Source of the DNA: Acinetobacter calcoaceticus DSM 30006 = CIP 81.8
GTDB lineage: Bacteria > Pseudomonadota > Gammaproteobacteria > Pseudomonadales > Moraxellaceae
Assembly: GCF_000368965.1 (NCBI RefSeq)
Contig: NZ_KB849780.1
Location: 2,552,091-2,616,090, forward strand
Direction of reading: 5' to 3'
Length of the DNA stretch: 64,000 nt
The stretch's first letter is position 1. Each line of letters starts with the position of its first letter. Below, piece after piece: positions 38,553 to 48,623 of the stretch. The position numbers and the translations under genes were made by a program. The notes beneath the pieces were generated by a model, which ran no database searches, was not told where the DNA came from, and saw only the letters and a program-made list of their open reading frames with translations.

Positions 38553-39170
38553 TTATTTGGCTTTACGTTCTTTCTCAATTAAATAATTAAGAACTTGAGT
38601 GACTTTACCATCTTCACCCTGCACAACATATTTACCATTAACTACAACCGCAGGTACGCCGGTTAATTGGTACTGTTGAGCAAGTTTATTTGACTCGGCA
38701 ACTTTTGCAGTCACAGCAAATGAGTTGTAAGTGCTATTAAATTTCTGCTCAGGAACACCGTAACGAGTAAAGAACTTCGCAGCAGAAGCCTGATCAAAAA
38801 TTTGTTGACCGTTCACCATAATCGCATGGAATAATGGTAAATGCGTGCGCTTACGTACACCTAATGCCTCAGATGTATAATATGTACGCGCCCCTTGTTC
38901 CCACATTTTATTCATTGCAGCCGGTGTACGTACAAAACGCACATCTTTAGGAATCTGTTTTAACCACGTTTGCATATGTGGTTCAAGTTTAAAACAGTGT
39001 GGACAACCATACCAAAAGAACTCTCGAACTTCGATTTTCCCCGGAACTTCCACTTTGCCTGGATTGGCAATCACGGTGTAGTCTTTACCAGCAACAAAAT
39101 CTGCTGCCATTACACTACCCGATACGGCCATAATTGCTGCACTCAAACCACCCAAAACCAATTTTTTCAT
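38553..39170 (-). CDS. dsbA: Periplasmic thiol:disulfide oxidase DsbA
   Basis: A 205-residue thioredoxin-fold protein with a signal peptide cut after SGSVMA (residue 22) and the active site CPHC at 56-59. The cis-Pro loop TGVPAVVVNG is near residue 170. It introduces disulfide bonds in exported proteins and is reoxidised by DsbB. Lone gene with its own upstream region. Confidence 0.95.
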   Translation of the reverse strand: MKKLVLGGLSAAIMAVSGSVMAADFVAGKDYTVIANPGKVEVPGKIEVREFFWYGCPHCFKLEPHMQTWLKQIPKDVRFVRTPAAMNKMWEQGARTYYTSEALGVRKRTHLPLFHAIMVNGQQIFDQASAAKFFTRYGVPEQKFNSTYNSFAVTAKVAESNKLAQQYQLTGVPAVVVNGKYVVQGEDGKVTQVLNYLIEKERKAK

Positions 39171-39350
39171 TGCTACAGCTTTTCCTCTAAGTTGTTATGC
39201 ATTAGCTTATGCCCTAAATATAAAACAAATATGCTAAATTCGTTTTGCTTCTGTGAAGTTTTTTATTGGGTTTATCGCTTTTTTCCCAATAATCGCTACA
39301 CTAACGGCGAACTACATCCAAAAAGATAACTCAAGTTTAGAGGTAGCACC

Positions 39351-40064
39351 ATGTCGCAATTGAATGTTGATTTACAAGAAATCGCAAAGTTTGAAGCACT
39401 TGCTGCCAAATGGTGGGATCAACATTCTGAATTTCGCCCACTTCATCAAATTAATCCACTACGTTTAAACTGGATTGATGAGCGTGTAGGTGGTCTTGCT
39501 GGAAAAAAAGTACTTGATGTCGGCTGTGGTGGCGGCATTTTGGCCGAGAGCATGGCACGTCGTGGAGCAGATGTACTCGGTATTGATATGGGTGAAGCAC
39601 CGCTAGCTGTAGGCCGTTTGCATGCTCAACAAGACAATGTTCAAAATATTGAATATCGCCAAATTCCTGTAGAAGAATTAGCACAAGAACAAGCTGGTCA
39701 ATACGATGTGGTGACGTGCATGGAAATGATGGAACACGTTCCAGATCCTGCATCTATTGTAAGAGCTTGTCAGGCTTTGGTTAAACCGGATGGTCATGTG
39801 TTCTTCTCAACTATTAACCGCAACCCAAAATCTTATTTATTTGCCATTATTGGTGCAGAATACGTACTACGCATGTTGCCAAAAGGTACACATGATTATC
39901 ATAAATTTATTCGCCCATCTGAAATGGCACATGACATTCGTAATGCAGGCCTTACTTTAAAAGAAATGACTGGACTGCACTACAACCCGCTTACCAAACA
40001 TTACTGGTTAGCGCCAAATGTCGACGTTAATTATATGGTTCACACAATAAACACAGGTGCATGA
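39351..40064 (+). CDS. ubiG: Ubiquinone O-methyltransferase UbiG
   Basis: A 237-residue SAM-dependent methyltransferase with AAKWWD near the N terminus and SAM motif [14 protein letters not shown] around 54-66, followed by [11 protein letters not shown]. It performs both O-methylation steps of ubiquinone synthesis. It overlaps the phosphatase gene by 4 bp; the order ubiG-mupP-yciK is shared with Pseudomonas. Confidence 0.96.
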   Translation: MSQLNVDLQEIAKFEALAAKWWDQHSEFRPLHQINPLRLNWIDERVGGLAGKKVLDVGCGGGILAESMARRGADVLGIDMGEAPLAVGRLHAQQDNVQNIEYRQIPVEELAQEQAGQYDVVTCMEMMEHVPDPASIVRACQALVKPDGHVFFSTINRNPKSYLFAIIGAEYVLRMLPKGTHDYHKFIRPSEMAHDIRNAGLTLKEMTGLHYNPLTKHYWLAPNVDVNYMVHTINTGA

Positions 40065-40762
40065 TGAAAGCTGTTTTATTTGATTTAGACGGTACTCTTA
40101 TCGATACGGCTGCCGACTTCATTCGTATTATTCAGCAAATGTGCCGTGATGAAAGACGTCCGGTTGTTGATGCCGACCTAATTCGTACTCAGGTTTCTGA
40201 AGGCGCTCGTGCGATGGTTAAATTGGTCTATCCAGAGCTGGATGTGACCAATCCGATTTTCTTGGCACATCGCCAAAACTTTTTAGACCTTTACGGCAAT
40301 AACATTGTAGTTGATACAGATCTGTTTGAAGGCATGTATCCACTTCTAGAAGAGTTAGAAGCTAAAGAAATTCCATGGGGTATTGTGACCAATAAACCTC
40401 GTGGTTTAAGTGAAGCTCTTTTAGCAAAGTTAAATCTGACCGAACGCTGTGCGGTTTTGGTATGTCCTGAAGATGTCAGTAAAACCAAACCAGACCCTGA
40501 ACCGATGTATTTGGCGGCTAAACAGTTAAATATCCCAGCAAATGAAATTATTTATGTCGGCGACCACCCACGTGATATTGATGCTGGTCGATATGCCAAT
40601 ATGTATACTATTTTGGCTGCATATGGCTATTTACCAATCGAACACCGTGATGATCTCGCTGCATGGCAGGCCGATTCGATTGTAAATACGGTGACAGAAT
40701 TACACGATATGTTACGTCAAAAGCTTCCTGCTCTACAGGAAAATCAGCGTATGATAAGTTAA
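40061..40762 (+). CDS. mupP: HAD phosphatase, probable N-acetylmuramic acid 6-phosphate phosphatase
   Basis: A 233-residue HAD-superfamily phosphatase with the nucleophile motif FDLDGTLID (Asp8, Asp10), motif II VTNK, and motif III/IV KPDPEPM and [12 protein letters not shown]. It is often annotated as phosphoglycolate phosphatase (gph), but its position between ubiG and a yciK-like SDR is that of Pseudomonas mupP, a peptidoglycan-recycling enzyme that dephosphorylates MurNAc-6-P. Acinetobacter uses that recycling route, so MupP is my preferred call. Start overlaps the ubiG stop (ATGA). Confidence 0.87.
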   Translation: MMKAVLFDLDGTLIDTAADFIRIIQQMCRDERRPVVDADLIRTQVSEGARAMVKLVYPELDVTNPIFLAHRQNFLDLYGNNIVVDTDLFEGMYPLLEELEAKEIPWGIVTNKPRGLSEALLAKLNLTERCAVLVCPEDVSKTKPDPEPMYLAAKQLNIPANEIIYVGDHPRDIDAGRYANMYTILAAYGYLPIEHRDDLAAWQADSIVNTVTELHDMLRQKLPALQENQRMIS

Positions 40763-40830
40763 CATAAGAGTTTTATAGGCTTTTTTAACAGTTATTCGTT
40801 TTATCAATATAAAAAGAAGGAGGTTTACCA

Positions 40831-41577
40831 ATGAAATATTCAGAATACCAACCTCGTCCGGATCTACTCAAAGATCGAATCATTTTAATTACCGGCGCTG
40901 GCGATGGAATTGGGCGAGCTGCAGCTCTGACTTATGCCCTACATGGCGCAACCGTTGTACTGCATGGTAGAACCTTAAATAAACTTGAAGTTATTTATGA
41001 TGAAATTGAAAGTCTAGGTGCACCGCAACCAGCAATTTTACCATTACAGCTTTCGAGCGCTTCTGACCGTGATTATGACTTTTTAGTCGATACTCTTGAG
41101 AAACAGTTTGGACGTCTAGACGGTATTTTGCATAATGCAGGTATTTTAGGTGAGCGCGTAGAACTAGCACATTATCCAACCGAAACTTGGGATGATGTCA
41201 TGGCGGTTAACTTGCGCGCCCCTTTTGCTTTGACTCAAGCGTTATTACCACTTTTGCAAAAATCAGAAAATGCCTCTGTCGTCTTTACCAGTTCTGGTGT
41301 AGGCCGTGAAGCACGTGCCTTATGGGGTGCATATTCTGTCTCAAAAATTGCAATTGAAGCGGTGAGCAAAATTTTTGCAGCGGAGAATACTTATCCAAAT
41401 ATCCGCTTTAACTGCATTAATCCAGGCGCGACACGTACTGCAATGCGTGCTAAAGCCTATCCACAAGAAGATCCGAAAACACTACCTACACCAGAGTCGA
41501 TCTTGCCTGCTTATCTCTATTTAATGGGTGAAGACAGCTTGGCGCTCAATGGTCAAAGTATCGATGCACAGGATTAA
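40831..41577 (+). CDS. yciK: YciK-family short-chain dehydrogenase
   Basis: A 248-residue classical SDR: cofactor loop ITGAGDGIGRAA (about 19-30), NAG in HNAGILGE, and the catalytic Ser plus YSVSK. It is the conserved third member of the ubiG-mupP cluster. Physiological substrate unknown. A good AAGGAGG ribosome-binding site precedes the ATG. Confidence 0.88.
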   Translation: MKYSEYQPRPDLLKDRIILITGAGDGIGRAAALTYALHGATVVLHGRTLNKLEVIYDEIESLGAPQPAILPLQLSSASDRDYDFLVDTLEKQFGRLDGILHNAGILGERVELAHYPTETWDDVMAVNLRAPFALTQALLPLLQKSENASVVFTSSGVGREARALWGAYSVSKIAIEAVSKIFAAENTYPNIRFNCINPGATRTAMRAKAYPQEDPKTLPTPESILPAYLYLMGEDSLALNGQSIDAQD

Positions 41578-41794
41578 AATGTTAAAGATGAAAAGCTAAA
41601 GAAAATTACAGCCGATCATCAAATTTGGCTTGCCTATACCTGAAAAGATATATACAAGCCTTTTTTATTATTGATAAAAACTCTTGATCTATCCGTAATT
41701 TTAATTGAACCATTAAATGATCTTCACAGTTTCTCTGCATTTTGCGCGTAGAGTATTCAACATGAGAGACATCAGATGTAAACGAGGATGCATC

Positions 41795-42208
41795 ATGAAA
41801 AAGTTGTTCACAATCTTAACCCTTTCCATAGCCGTACTCACTACAAGTATGGCGAGCTTTGCTGATCCTCCTTTTGACCGAGGCCATGGCCCCAAAGGTC
41901 CTAAAGGTGGAGGACCACGCGGTGAATGGAACGATCGTGGGCCAGGATTTGGACGTGATCATGATGAAGATCGTGTCCGTGACGAACGCCGTATGCGCGA
42001 GGAACGTGGCTTTGAACGCCTTAAACAGCATCGTTGGCAGCCTGGCTATGTCATGCCACAGCACTATCGTGGTAATGGCTACAAAGTCGACTATAAAGAC
42101 AGTAATTTGCCGAAACCAGGCCGCAGTCAACAATGGTACAAAATCAATAATGACTATATTTTAGTCGACACTGATTCTAATAGTATTGTTAGTATTCGTG
42201 GTTTTTAA
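41795..42208 (+). CDS. RcnB-family secreted protein
   Basis: The 137-residue protein has a signal peptide (MKKLFTILTLSIAVLTTSMASFA), a charged Gly/Arg/Asp-rich stretch, and a C-terminal RcnB/YohN domain with WQPGYVMPQHYRG, YKVDY and QQWYKINNDYILVD. RcnB in E. coli is a periplasmic factor tied to Ni/Co homeostasis; here no rcnA is adjacent, so metal involvement is only family-based. GAGGA lies before the ATG at 41,795; a longer in-frame extension to 41,717 lacks a signal-peptide start. Confidence 0.82.
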   Translation: MKKLFTILTLSIAVLTTSMASFADPPFDRGHGPKGPKGGGPRGEWNDRGPGFGRDHDEDRVRDERRMREERGFERLKQHRWQPGYVMPQHYRGNGYKVDYKDSNLPKPGRSQQWYKINNDYILVDTDSNSIVSIRGF

Positions 42209-42238
42209 CGCGATAGAACCTCGCTATCGCTGATCAAG

Positions 42239-42270
42239 AAGGATAAAGCCACATGGTTTTATCCTTTTTT
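42239..42270 (+). terminator. Terminator after the first RcnB-like gene
   Basis: GGATAAAGCC/GGTTTTATCC (two G:U pairs) with the loop ACAT and a run of six T bases. Confidence 0.78.
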
Positions 42271-42449
42271 ATTGCTTATATATTTTAAAAATAAAAAGAT
42301 TTTTTTATAGTCTTACACTTCGTATTTTCTTAATTTCTTCTTATTTCATCGTTAGTTTTCACATTTATTCTTCGTAGCCTCCACGATTTATCTGTAATTG
42401 TTCACTAATCTTTAGTTATTGAAATTTAATTCATTATTTGAGGTTTACA

Positions 42450-42779
42450 ATGAAAAAACTAACAACAGCAATTGTTCTTTCACTCAGTAGTTTAGTTGCA
42501 ACAACAGCAATGGCAGCACCTAACGATCATAATCATCATGGCAATTACCAAAACCATGAAGTAAAAACAGTTAAAGTGATTAAAAAAGACGACCATCGTA
42601 ATGTTTGGCGAGCAGGTCAAGTTGTGCCCCGTGAATATCAACACTCACGTTATGTGATTGACTACCGCCAACATCAGAAACTAACTAAACCGGGTCGCTA
42701 CCAAAAATGGTACAAAGTGAACGGAAATTATGTGCTGGTAAATGAACAAAGCCACAAAATCATTAGAGTTGTTCACTAA
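42450..42779 (+). CDS. RcnB-family secreted protein, second copy
   Basis: A 109-residue paralogue of the preceding gene: signal peptide ending TTAMA before A-P-N, a His/Asn-rich start of the mature protein (NDHNHHGNYQNHE), then the RcnB-like domain (WRAGQVVPREYQHSRYVIDY, YQKWYKVNGNYVLVN). The His-rich segment could bind metal. The ATG at 42,450 follows GAGG; the frame is open 12 bases further. It has its own spacer and terminator, so it is expressed separately from the first copy. Confidence 0.82.
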   Translation: MKKLTTAIVLSLSSLVATTAMAAPNDHNHHGNYQNHEVKTVKVIKKDDHRNVWRAGQVVPREYQHSRYVIDYRQHQKLTKPGRYQKWYKVNGNYVLVNEQSHKIIRVVH

Positions 42780-42793
42780 TTCTAAAATTCTTT

Positions 42794-42827
42794 AAACACC
42801 CAAACTCTGATTTGGGTGTTTTTTTAT
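42794..42827 (+). terminator. Terminator after the second RcnB-like gene
   Basis: AAACACCCAAA/TTTGGGTGTTT stem, loop CTCTGA, followed by a T-run. Confidence 0.87.
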
Positions 42828-42900
42828 CTAAAACATGCGACTTTAATCTTTTTTGTTTAGAATCGTCTCTATATCTTTTTGCTGTTGATTCGAGATCGGT

Positions 42901-44256
42901 ATGCCAAGCAAGTCTTTAGAAAAGTCGCATAATAACACCCAGCATTATGTACACTGGTTTCGACACTCAGCGCCCTACATTAATGCTCACCGCGATAAAA
43001 CATTTGTATTGATGTTTGGTGGTGAAGCAGTCCGTCATCCTAATTTTGAACATATCATTCACGATATTGCTTTATTACACTCTCTTGGTATTCGCTTAAT
43101 TCTCGTGCACGGCGCACGTCCGCAAATTAATCAAAATCTTAAAGAAAAAGGAATTGAAACCCCTTTTTATGACAACTGCCGCATTACTACACGTGAATCT
43201 TTAAGCTGTGTCATGAGTGCCGTAGGTTCCATTCGCCTAGAAATTGAAGCATTGCTTTCTATGGGCTTAGCGAACTCTCCAATGTACGGCGCTCGAATAG
43301 ATGTGATATCGGGTAATTTTGTGACTGCTAAACCTTATGGCATTCGTGATGGAATGGATTTCCAGCTCACAGGTGAAGTTCGTTCTATTGATACCGATGC
43401 GATTGATCGACACCTCGATAATCATAATATTGTGCTACTGGGGCCAACAGGTTATTCCACTACAGGCGAAGTATTTAACTTAAGAGCAGAAGAAGTTGCG
43501 ACCAAAACTGCAACTTATTTAAAAGCAGATAAACTCATTTTTCTTGGGGAACAACAAGGGCTTCTTAATGAGGATGAACAAATATTACGTGAGTTAAGCC
43601 CACATCAGCTCGACTACTATATTCAACAATACCAAACCATTAGTCCAACGCTCACTTTACATTTGCAACAAGCCAAAAAAGCGTCTTTATCTGGCGTACA
43701 TCGCGTACATCTTATTTCATATGCCTATGATGGCGCCCTTCTTCAAGAGTTATTTACTCGAGATGGTATAGGGACCATGATTACCGATGCACACTATGAA
43801 GAAGTTCGCACAGCCCATATCCAAGATGTGGGTGGTTTAATGAATTTATTACGCCCTTTAGAAGAAGAAGGCATCTTGGTTTATCGTTCACGAGAACGTT
43901 TAGAGCAAGAAATCAGCCAGTTTGCTGTCATTGAACGCGACGGTATGATTCTAGCGTGTGCTGCACTTTATCCAATTCCGACTGAGTTTAACGAAACTCG
44001 TTCTGCAGAAATTGCCTGTGTTGCCGTGCATCCAAGTTATCGTAAATCAAACCGTGGTAGCCAAATTCTGCAATTCCTTGAAGAAAAAGCCAAAGAACAA
44101 GGTATTCGTCAATTATTCGTTTTAACAACGCGTACCGCTCACTGGTTTTTAGAACATGGTTTCCATCAAGTCAGTGTTGATGAGTTACCCAATGCTCGTC
44201 AAGCGCTCTATAACTACCAAAGGAATTCTTTAGTCTTTAAAAAGCTGCTCGCTTAG
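42901..44256 (+). CDS. argA: Amino-acid N-acetyltransferase (N-acetylglutamate synthase)
   Basis: A 451-residue two-domain enzyme: amino-acid-kinase fold (about 25-290, LMFGGEAVRHPNF, LVHGARPQIN) and a C-terminal GNAT domain (about 305-451, with acetyl-CoA loop CVAVHPSYRKSNRGSQIL). This is the classical ArgA architecture; it makes N-acetylglutamate, the first step of arginine synthesis, and the kinase-like domain is the arginine feedback site. Independent transcript with a strong terminator. Confidence 0.95.
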   Translation: MPSKSLEKSHNNTQHYVHWFRHSAPYINAHRDKTFVLMFGGEAVRHPNFEHIIHDIALLHSLGIRLILVHGARPQINQNLKEKGIETPFYDNCRITTRESLSCVMSAVGSIRLEIEALLSMGLANSPMYGARIDVISGNFVTAKPYGIRDGMDFQLTGEVRSIDTDAIDRHLDNHNIVLLGPTGYSTTGEVFNLRAEEVATKTATYLKADKLIFLGEQQGLLNEDEQILRELSPHQLDYYIQQYQTISPTLTLHLQQAKKASLSGVHRVHLISYAYDGALLQELFTRDGIGTMITDAHYEEVRTAHIQDVGGLMNLLRPLEEEGILVYRSRERLEQEISQFAVIERDGMILACAALYPIPTEFNETRSAEIACVAVHPSYRKSNRGSQILQFLEEKAKEQGIRQLFVLTTRTAHWFLEHGFHQVSVDELPNARQALYNYQRNSLVFKKLLA

Positions 44257-44301
44257 CCTTTGCTCTTTTTAAGATATTCTTATTTCAGATAAGCTTAGTT
44301 A

Positions 44302-44348
44302 AAAAAGTACAACCATAAATGCTATTAATTTATGGTTGTACTTTTTTT
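44302..44348 (+). terminator. Intrinsic terminator after argA
   Basis: A long perfect stem AAGTACAACCATAAAT/ATTTATGGTTGTACTT with a 7-base loop and seven T bases. Confidence 0.9.
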
Positions 44349-44589
44349 AAATCTCTATTTTTTAATGTTTTAATATTTTTCATTTTATTTACATCAACTT
44401 ACTCGCAACTCATCAAACATATTTCTTTTAGATAAATCATTTTTTTGCATAAGTTTATAGCCTATTGTGTTTAGCTTTTTTTTGCATAAATAAAGACCGA
44501 ATACTTATTTTTTCTGAAATAAAAATCCCTTTAGGGTATCTGCTCATCCAATTATTTTTTCTTTTCTCTTTCGGGGAGCACGAAACCTC
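44349..44589 (+). promoter_or_regulatory. Upstream region of the sulfonate operon
   Basis: Together with the terminator this forms the 333 bp gap between argA and the ssu operon. It is AT-rich and must contain the ssu promoter; I cannot assign a -35/-10 pair or a CysB/Cbl-type site with confidence. GGGGAG 11 bases before the first ssu ATG is a rather distant ribosome-binding site. Confidence 0.45.
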
Positions 44590-45558
44590 ATGGCACTTTT
44601 CAACACCACTTCATGGGCAAAATATTCAGTCATCGCGGCCAGCCTTGCAGGAGTGATGATGCTAAGTGGTTGTGCCAAAAAAGAGGAACAAGCCACCACA
44701 ACTTTAAATATTGGCTATCAAAAATATGGCATCCTTCCTATTTTAAAGGCACGTGGTGACCTAGAAAAAGTACTAAAAGATCAAGGCGTACAAGTAAAAT
44801 GGGTTGAGTTTCCTGCTGGACCTCAATTGCTTGAAGGCTTAAATGTAGGGAGTGTTTCACTTGGTGAAGCAGGTGAAGCTCCCCCAATCTTTGCTCAAGC
44901 TGCCAATCCAAATTTAGTCTATGTCGCAAACCAACCCGCTGCCCCAAAAGCAGAAGCGCTATTAGTACAAAAAGACTCTCCAATTCACTCTATTCAAGAT
45001 TTAAAAGGCAAACGTGTTGCTCTTAATAAAGGCTCGAATGTTCATTACCTGTTATTGAAAGTTCTAGAAGCCAACAACTTAAGCTTAAGTGATATTCAAC
45101 CTGTTTATTTACCGCCATCAGACGCACGTGCGGCCTTTGAAAAAGGTGCGGTAGATGCATGGGTGATTTGGGACCCATTCTTTGCAGCGGCTGAACATCA
45201 AATTCAGGCACGAGTTTTAGCAACAGGTGAAAATTTGGTAAGCAATCATCAGTTCTATTTAGCTGACCGTAAGTTTGCAGAAAATAATCCGAAAGTTCTC
45301 AACACAGTTGTACAGACACTTAATCAGACAACTGAATGGGTCAGCACACATCAAGATGAAGCTGCCAAGCTACTCGAAAAACCTACAGCACTTGAGTTTG
45401 ATGTACTCAAAACCTCCATTTCACGTATGGGTTTTGGAGTTCAGCCAATATCAGACAAGGTGGCACAAGAACAACAACAAGTAGCTGATGCCTTTTATGC
45501 GCAAAAGCTCATTCCAAACAAACTCACCATTCAAGACGCCATTTTAAAACTGAAATAA
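44590..45558 (+). CDS. Sulfonate ABC transporter binding lipoprotein (SsuA-type)
   Basis: A 322-residue periplasmic binding protein of the SsuA/TauA/NMT1 family. The N terminus ends in the lipobox LSGC (Cys28), so the protein is membrane-anchored. The mature part has LNIGYQKYGILPILKARGDLE, WVEFPAGPQLLEGLNVGS and DAWVIWDPFFAAAE, shared with aliphatic-sulfonate binders. It is the first of two such proteins in this operon. Confidence 0.88.
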   Translation: MALFNTTSWAKYSVIAASLAGVMMLSGCAKKEEQATTTLNIGYQKYGILPILKARGDLEKVLKDQGVQVKWVEFPAGPQLLEGLNVGSVSLGEAGEAPPIFAQAANPNLVYVANQPAAPKAEALLVQKDSPIHSIQDLKGKRVALNKGSNVHYLLLKVLEANNLSLSDIQPVYLPPSDARAAFEKGAVDAWVIWDPFFAAAEHQIQARVLATGENLVSNHQFYLADRKFAENNPKVLNTVVQTLNQTTEWVSTHQDEAAKLLEKPTALEFDVLKTSISRMGFGVQPISDKVAQEQQQVADAFYAQKLIPNKLTIQDAILKLK

Positions 45559-45630
45559 ACCCAGCTTAGGCACGGCTTAAATAACCATATAAATGCTGTG
45601 CCTTGCCTCAAGGGGAACAAGGATATCAAT

Positions 45631-46614
45631 ATGCAACATCAGTCATTTTTCAATAAGAGTCAGTGGGTCCAGTTAGTTAAACGTATTAGCGCAGTCACTG
45701 TATTAGGTTTAACAATTGCAGCACCAGCTTGGGCAATTGACCCAACTGTAAAAGAACTTCGTATTGGTTTTCAAAAAAGCTCTATTAATTTTGTGATTGC
45801 CAAACAGCAAAAATTATTTGAACAAGAATTTCCAAATGCCAAAGTTACTTGGAATGAGTTCCCTGCTGGCCCACAAATTTTAGAAGCTTTAGCTGTCGGT
45901 TCACTTGATGTTGGAGTCACTGGAGATACCCCACCAGTCTACGCACAAGCAGCTGGCAAGCCTTTATATTACATTGCTTATGAAGCGGCTAAACCGCTGG
46001 CATCGGCAATTTTAGTTCCAAAAAACTCGCAACTGAAACAGCTTAAAGACCTGAAAGGCAAACGTATTGCGCTGCAAAAAGGTTCCAGCTCTCATTACTT
46101 GCTTGTACAAGCCGTACGTAAAGCAGGCCTAAACTGGAGCGACATTACTCCAATTTGGCTTACTCCTGCCGATGCTCGTGCTGCATTCCAAAAAGGTGCC
46201 GTTGATGCATGGGCAATTTGGGATCCTTACTTCGCTTCAGCACAATTAGAAGATCAAGCCCGTGTTCTTGCATCAGGTAAAGGCTTAAGCCCGAATTATA
46301 CGTTTTACTTAGCCGCTCCAGATTTTGTTAAACAACATCCTAAAGCCGTTTCCGGACTCATCAAACAAATCAATCAAGCCGACAAATGGGTTCAAAGCCA
46401 TCAAGCAGAAACGGCAAGTGCCATTGGCCAAAGTACAGGCCTTAAGCCTGCGACCAGTGACTTATTCATTAAACGTCGTCCACGCCCATCATCGGCAGCG
46501 CCACTCAACAGCAAAGTTATTGCTGAGCAACAACAGCTCGCAGACATTTTTACCCAACAAGGCATCATTCCAAAACCAATCAGCATCAAACAAGCTGTTT
46601 GGATTGCCAAGTAA
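45631..46614 (+). CDS. ssuA: Aliphatic sulfonate ABC transporter substrate-binding protein
   Basis: A 327-residue paralogue of the preceding protein with a cleavable Sec signal peptide (cut after APAWA, about residue 34) instead of a lipobox. It shares FPAGPQILEALAVGS, KGKRIALQKGSSSHYLL, and DAWAIWDPYF. AAGGA lies 8 bases before the ATG at 45,631; the frame is open 33 bases further upstream without a better start. It should deliver alkanesulfonates to SsuBC. Confidence 0.9.
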   Translation: MQHQSFFNKSQWVQLVKRISAVTVLGLTIAAPAWAIDPTVKELRIGFQKSSINFVIAKQQKLFEQEFPNAKVTWNEFPAGPQILEALAVGSLDVGVTGDTPPVYAQAAGKPLYYIAYEAAKPLASAILVPKNSQLKQLKDLKGKRIALQKGSSSHYLLVQAVRKAGLNWSDITPIWLTPADARAAFQKGAVDAWAIWDPYFASAQLEDQARVLASGKGLSPNYTFYLAAPDFVKQHPKAVSGLIKQINQADKWVQSHQAETASAIGQSTGLKPATSDLFIKRRPRPSSAAPLNSKVIAEQQQLADIFTQQGIIPKPISIKQAVWIAK

Positions 46615-46640
46615 TTTCAATAGACATATAGGTAATGCAC

Positions 46641-47816
46641 ATGAAAATTTTCTGGTTTATTCCTACCCACGGTGATAGTCGCTATTTAGGTACAAGTAAA
46701 GGCGCTCGTCAGGTTGACCATGCCTATATGAAGCAAATTGCTGTGGCGGTAGATAATTTGGGTTATGAAGGTGTACTTATTCCAACGGGTCGTTCATGTG
46801 AAGATCCTTGGATTACAGCGGCTAGCCTGATTGATGCAACACAACACCTTAAATTTTTAGTCGCGTTACGTCCGGGTGTAACCACACCAGCTTTAGCAGC
46901 ACGTATGGCTGCAACATTTGACCGTTTGTCGAATGGTCGCGTGTTACTCAACCTAGTGACTGGTGGTGATGAAGCTGAACTACGCGGTGATGGATTATAT
47001 GAAGATCACTCAACGCGTTATCAAACAGCCAACGAATATGTGAAAATCTGGCGTGAAATTTTGACACGCTCACATACAGGTGAAGCATTTACATTCCACG
47101 GCGAGCGTTTACAAGTTGATGATGCAAAACTGCTTTATCCACCTGTTCAAAAGCCTTATCCACCACTTTGGTTCGGCGGTTCTTCAGACGTCGCTGTAGA
47201 CTTGGCCGCTGAGCAAGTCGATACTTACCTCACTTGGGGTGAACCACCAGCAGCAGTTAAACAAAAGATCGAACATGTTCGCGCCAAAGCTGAAGCTAAA
47301 GGCCGTAAATTAACTTACGGCATTCGCTTGCATGTGATTGTTCGCGAAACCAATGAACAAGCATGGGCAGCAGCTAATGAACTCATTCAATATCTTGATG
47401 ATACGACCATTGCTGCCGCACAGAAAAAATTTGCACAAATGGACTCTGTCGGTCAACAACGTATGGCAGCTCTCCACGGCGGTAACCGCGACAAGCTTGA
47501 AGTGTCCCCAAACCTCTGGGCAGGTATTGGCCTAGTCCGTGGTGGTGCGGGTACAGCACTTGTAGGTGACCCTGAAACAGTCGCAGCCCGTATTCAGGAA
47601 TATTCTGACCTAGGTATCGATACCTTTATTTTCTCAGGCTATCCACATCTTGAAGAGTCAATCCGTTTTGCAGAATTAGTATTCCCTCTATTACCAATCG
47701 AAACTCGTGCCAAACTTGCTCAGCCAAATTTAACCGGTCCATTCGGTGAAATTATTGCCAACAACTATGTTCCCGACGAGAAGAAGCAAAATAGTTCCGT
47801 CAAGGAGCCTGCATGA
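46641..47816 (+). CDS. ssuD: FMNH2-dependent alkanesulfonate monooxygenase
   Basis: A bacterial-luciferase-fold monooxygenase of 391 residues, slightly longer than E. coli SsuD (381). Signatures: [16 protein letters not shown] start, [40 protein letters not shown]. It cleaves C-S bonds of alkanesulfonates to release sulfite using FMNH2 and O2. I prefer the ATG at 46,641, 8 bases after AGG, over the one at 46,635. It overlaps ssuC by 4 bp. No flavin reductase gene (ssuE) is in the operon. Confidence 0.94.
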   Translation: MKIFWFIPTHGDSRYLGTSKGARQVDHAYMKQIAVAVDNLGYEGVLIPTGRSCEDPWITAASLIDATQHLKFLVALRPGVTTPALAARMAATFDRLSNGRVLLNLVTGGDEAELRGDGLYEDHSTRYQTANEYVKIWREILTRSHTGEAFTFHGERLQVDDAKLLYPPVQKPYPPLWFGGSSDVAVDLAAEQVDTYLTWGEPPAAVKQKIEHVRAKAEAKGRKLTYGIRLHVIVRETNEQAWAAANELIQYLDDTTIAAAQKKFAQMDSVGQQRMAALHGGNRDKLEVSPNLWAGIGLVRGGAGTALVGDPETVAARIQEYSDLGIDTFIFSGYPHLEESIRFAELVFPLLPIETRAKLAQPNLTGPFGEIIANNYVPDEKKQNSSVKEPA

Positions 47817-48610
47817 GTAAAGATGAAAGTATTGTTTCACGTGGAACAAAACAAATCGGGCAGCATTTGCTGCCTTGGATTTTCCCGATAATCCTATTGA
47901 TTGTCTGGCAAATTGCATCGAGTTCTGGTCTTTTAGAAAGCCGTATTTTGCCGGCACCCACGGCAGTCATTTCCGCTTTTTGGCACTTACTCGTTAGCGG
48001 AGAATTATGGCATCACGTTAAGGTAAGTGCAGGTCGCGCTTTGCTTGGGCTTTTAATTGGGGGTGGTCTAGGTTTGCTATTGGGTTTACTAAATGGCTCT
48101 TCTCGATTTGCCTCTACCCTACTCGATACGACCTTGCAAATGATTCGTAACATTCCAGCATTAGCACTTATTCCACTCGTCATCTTGTGGTTCGGTATTG
48201 ATGAAACAGCAAAATTATTTTTAGTCGCAGTAGGTGTTTTTTTCCCAATTTATATCAATACCTATCACGGGATTCGGTCAGTTGACCCTCAATTGATTGA
48301 GATGGGTAAAAGCTACGGACTTTCACGTTGGCAGCTCTACAAAGAAATTATTCTTCCGGGTGCGATGCCTTCTATTTTAGTCGGTTTACGCTTTGCTTTG
48401 GGTCTGGTTTGGGTATTGCTGATTGTTGCTGAAACCATTTCTGCTCAAGCTGGTATTGGTTATATGACCATGAATGCACGTGAGTTTTTACAAACAGATG
48501 TGGTATTGGTCGGTATTCTTCTTTACGCCTTACTAGGCAAACTGGCAGATGTCTTAGCACAGATTTTAGAGCGCTATTTACTACGTTGGCACTCTGGATA
48601 TCAGAAATAA
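47813..48610 (+). CDS. ssuC: Sulfonate ABC transporter permease
   Basis: A 265-residue BPD-type permease with about six membrane helices and the EAA loop ([26 protein letters not shown], here around residues 163-188). It forms the inner-membrane channel of the sulfonate importer. Its start overlaps the ssuD stop (ATGA). Confidence 0.94.
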   Translation: MSKDESIVSRGTKQIGQHLLPWIFPIILLIVWQIASSSGLLESRILPAPTAVISAFWHLLVSGELWHHVKVSAGRALLGLLIGGGLGLLLGLLNGSSRFASTLLDTTLQMIRNIPALALIPLVILWFGIDETAKLFLVAVGVFFPIYINTYHGIRSVDPQLIEMGKSYGLSRWQLYKEIILPGAMPSILVGLRFALGLVWVLLIVAETISAQAGIGYMTMNAREFLQTDVVLVGILLYALLGKLADVLAQILERYLLRWHSGYQK

Positions 48611-48623
48611 GGGAGCTTAAAAC

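Noticed and set aside
41816..42164. Frames of about 100 codons on both strands overlapping the first RcnB-like gene
   Set aside because: They are shadows of the repetitive Gly/Arg/Asp-coding sequence; only the frame at 41,795-42,208 has a signal peptide and ribosome-binding site.
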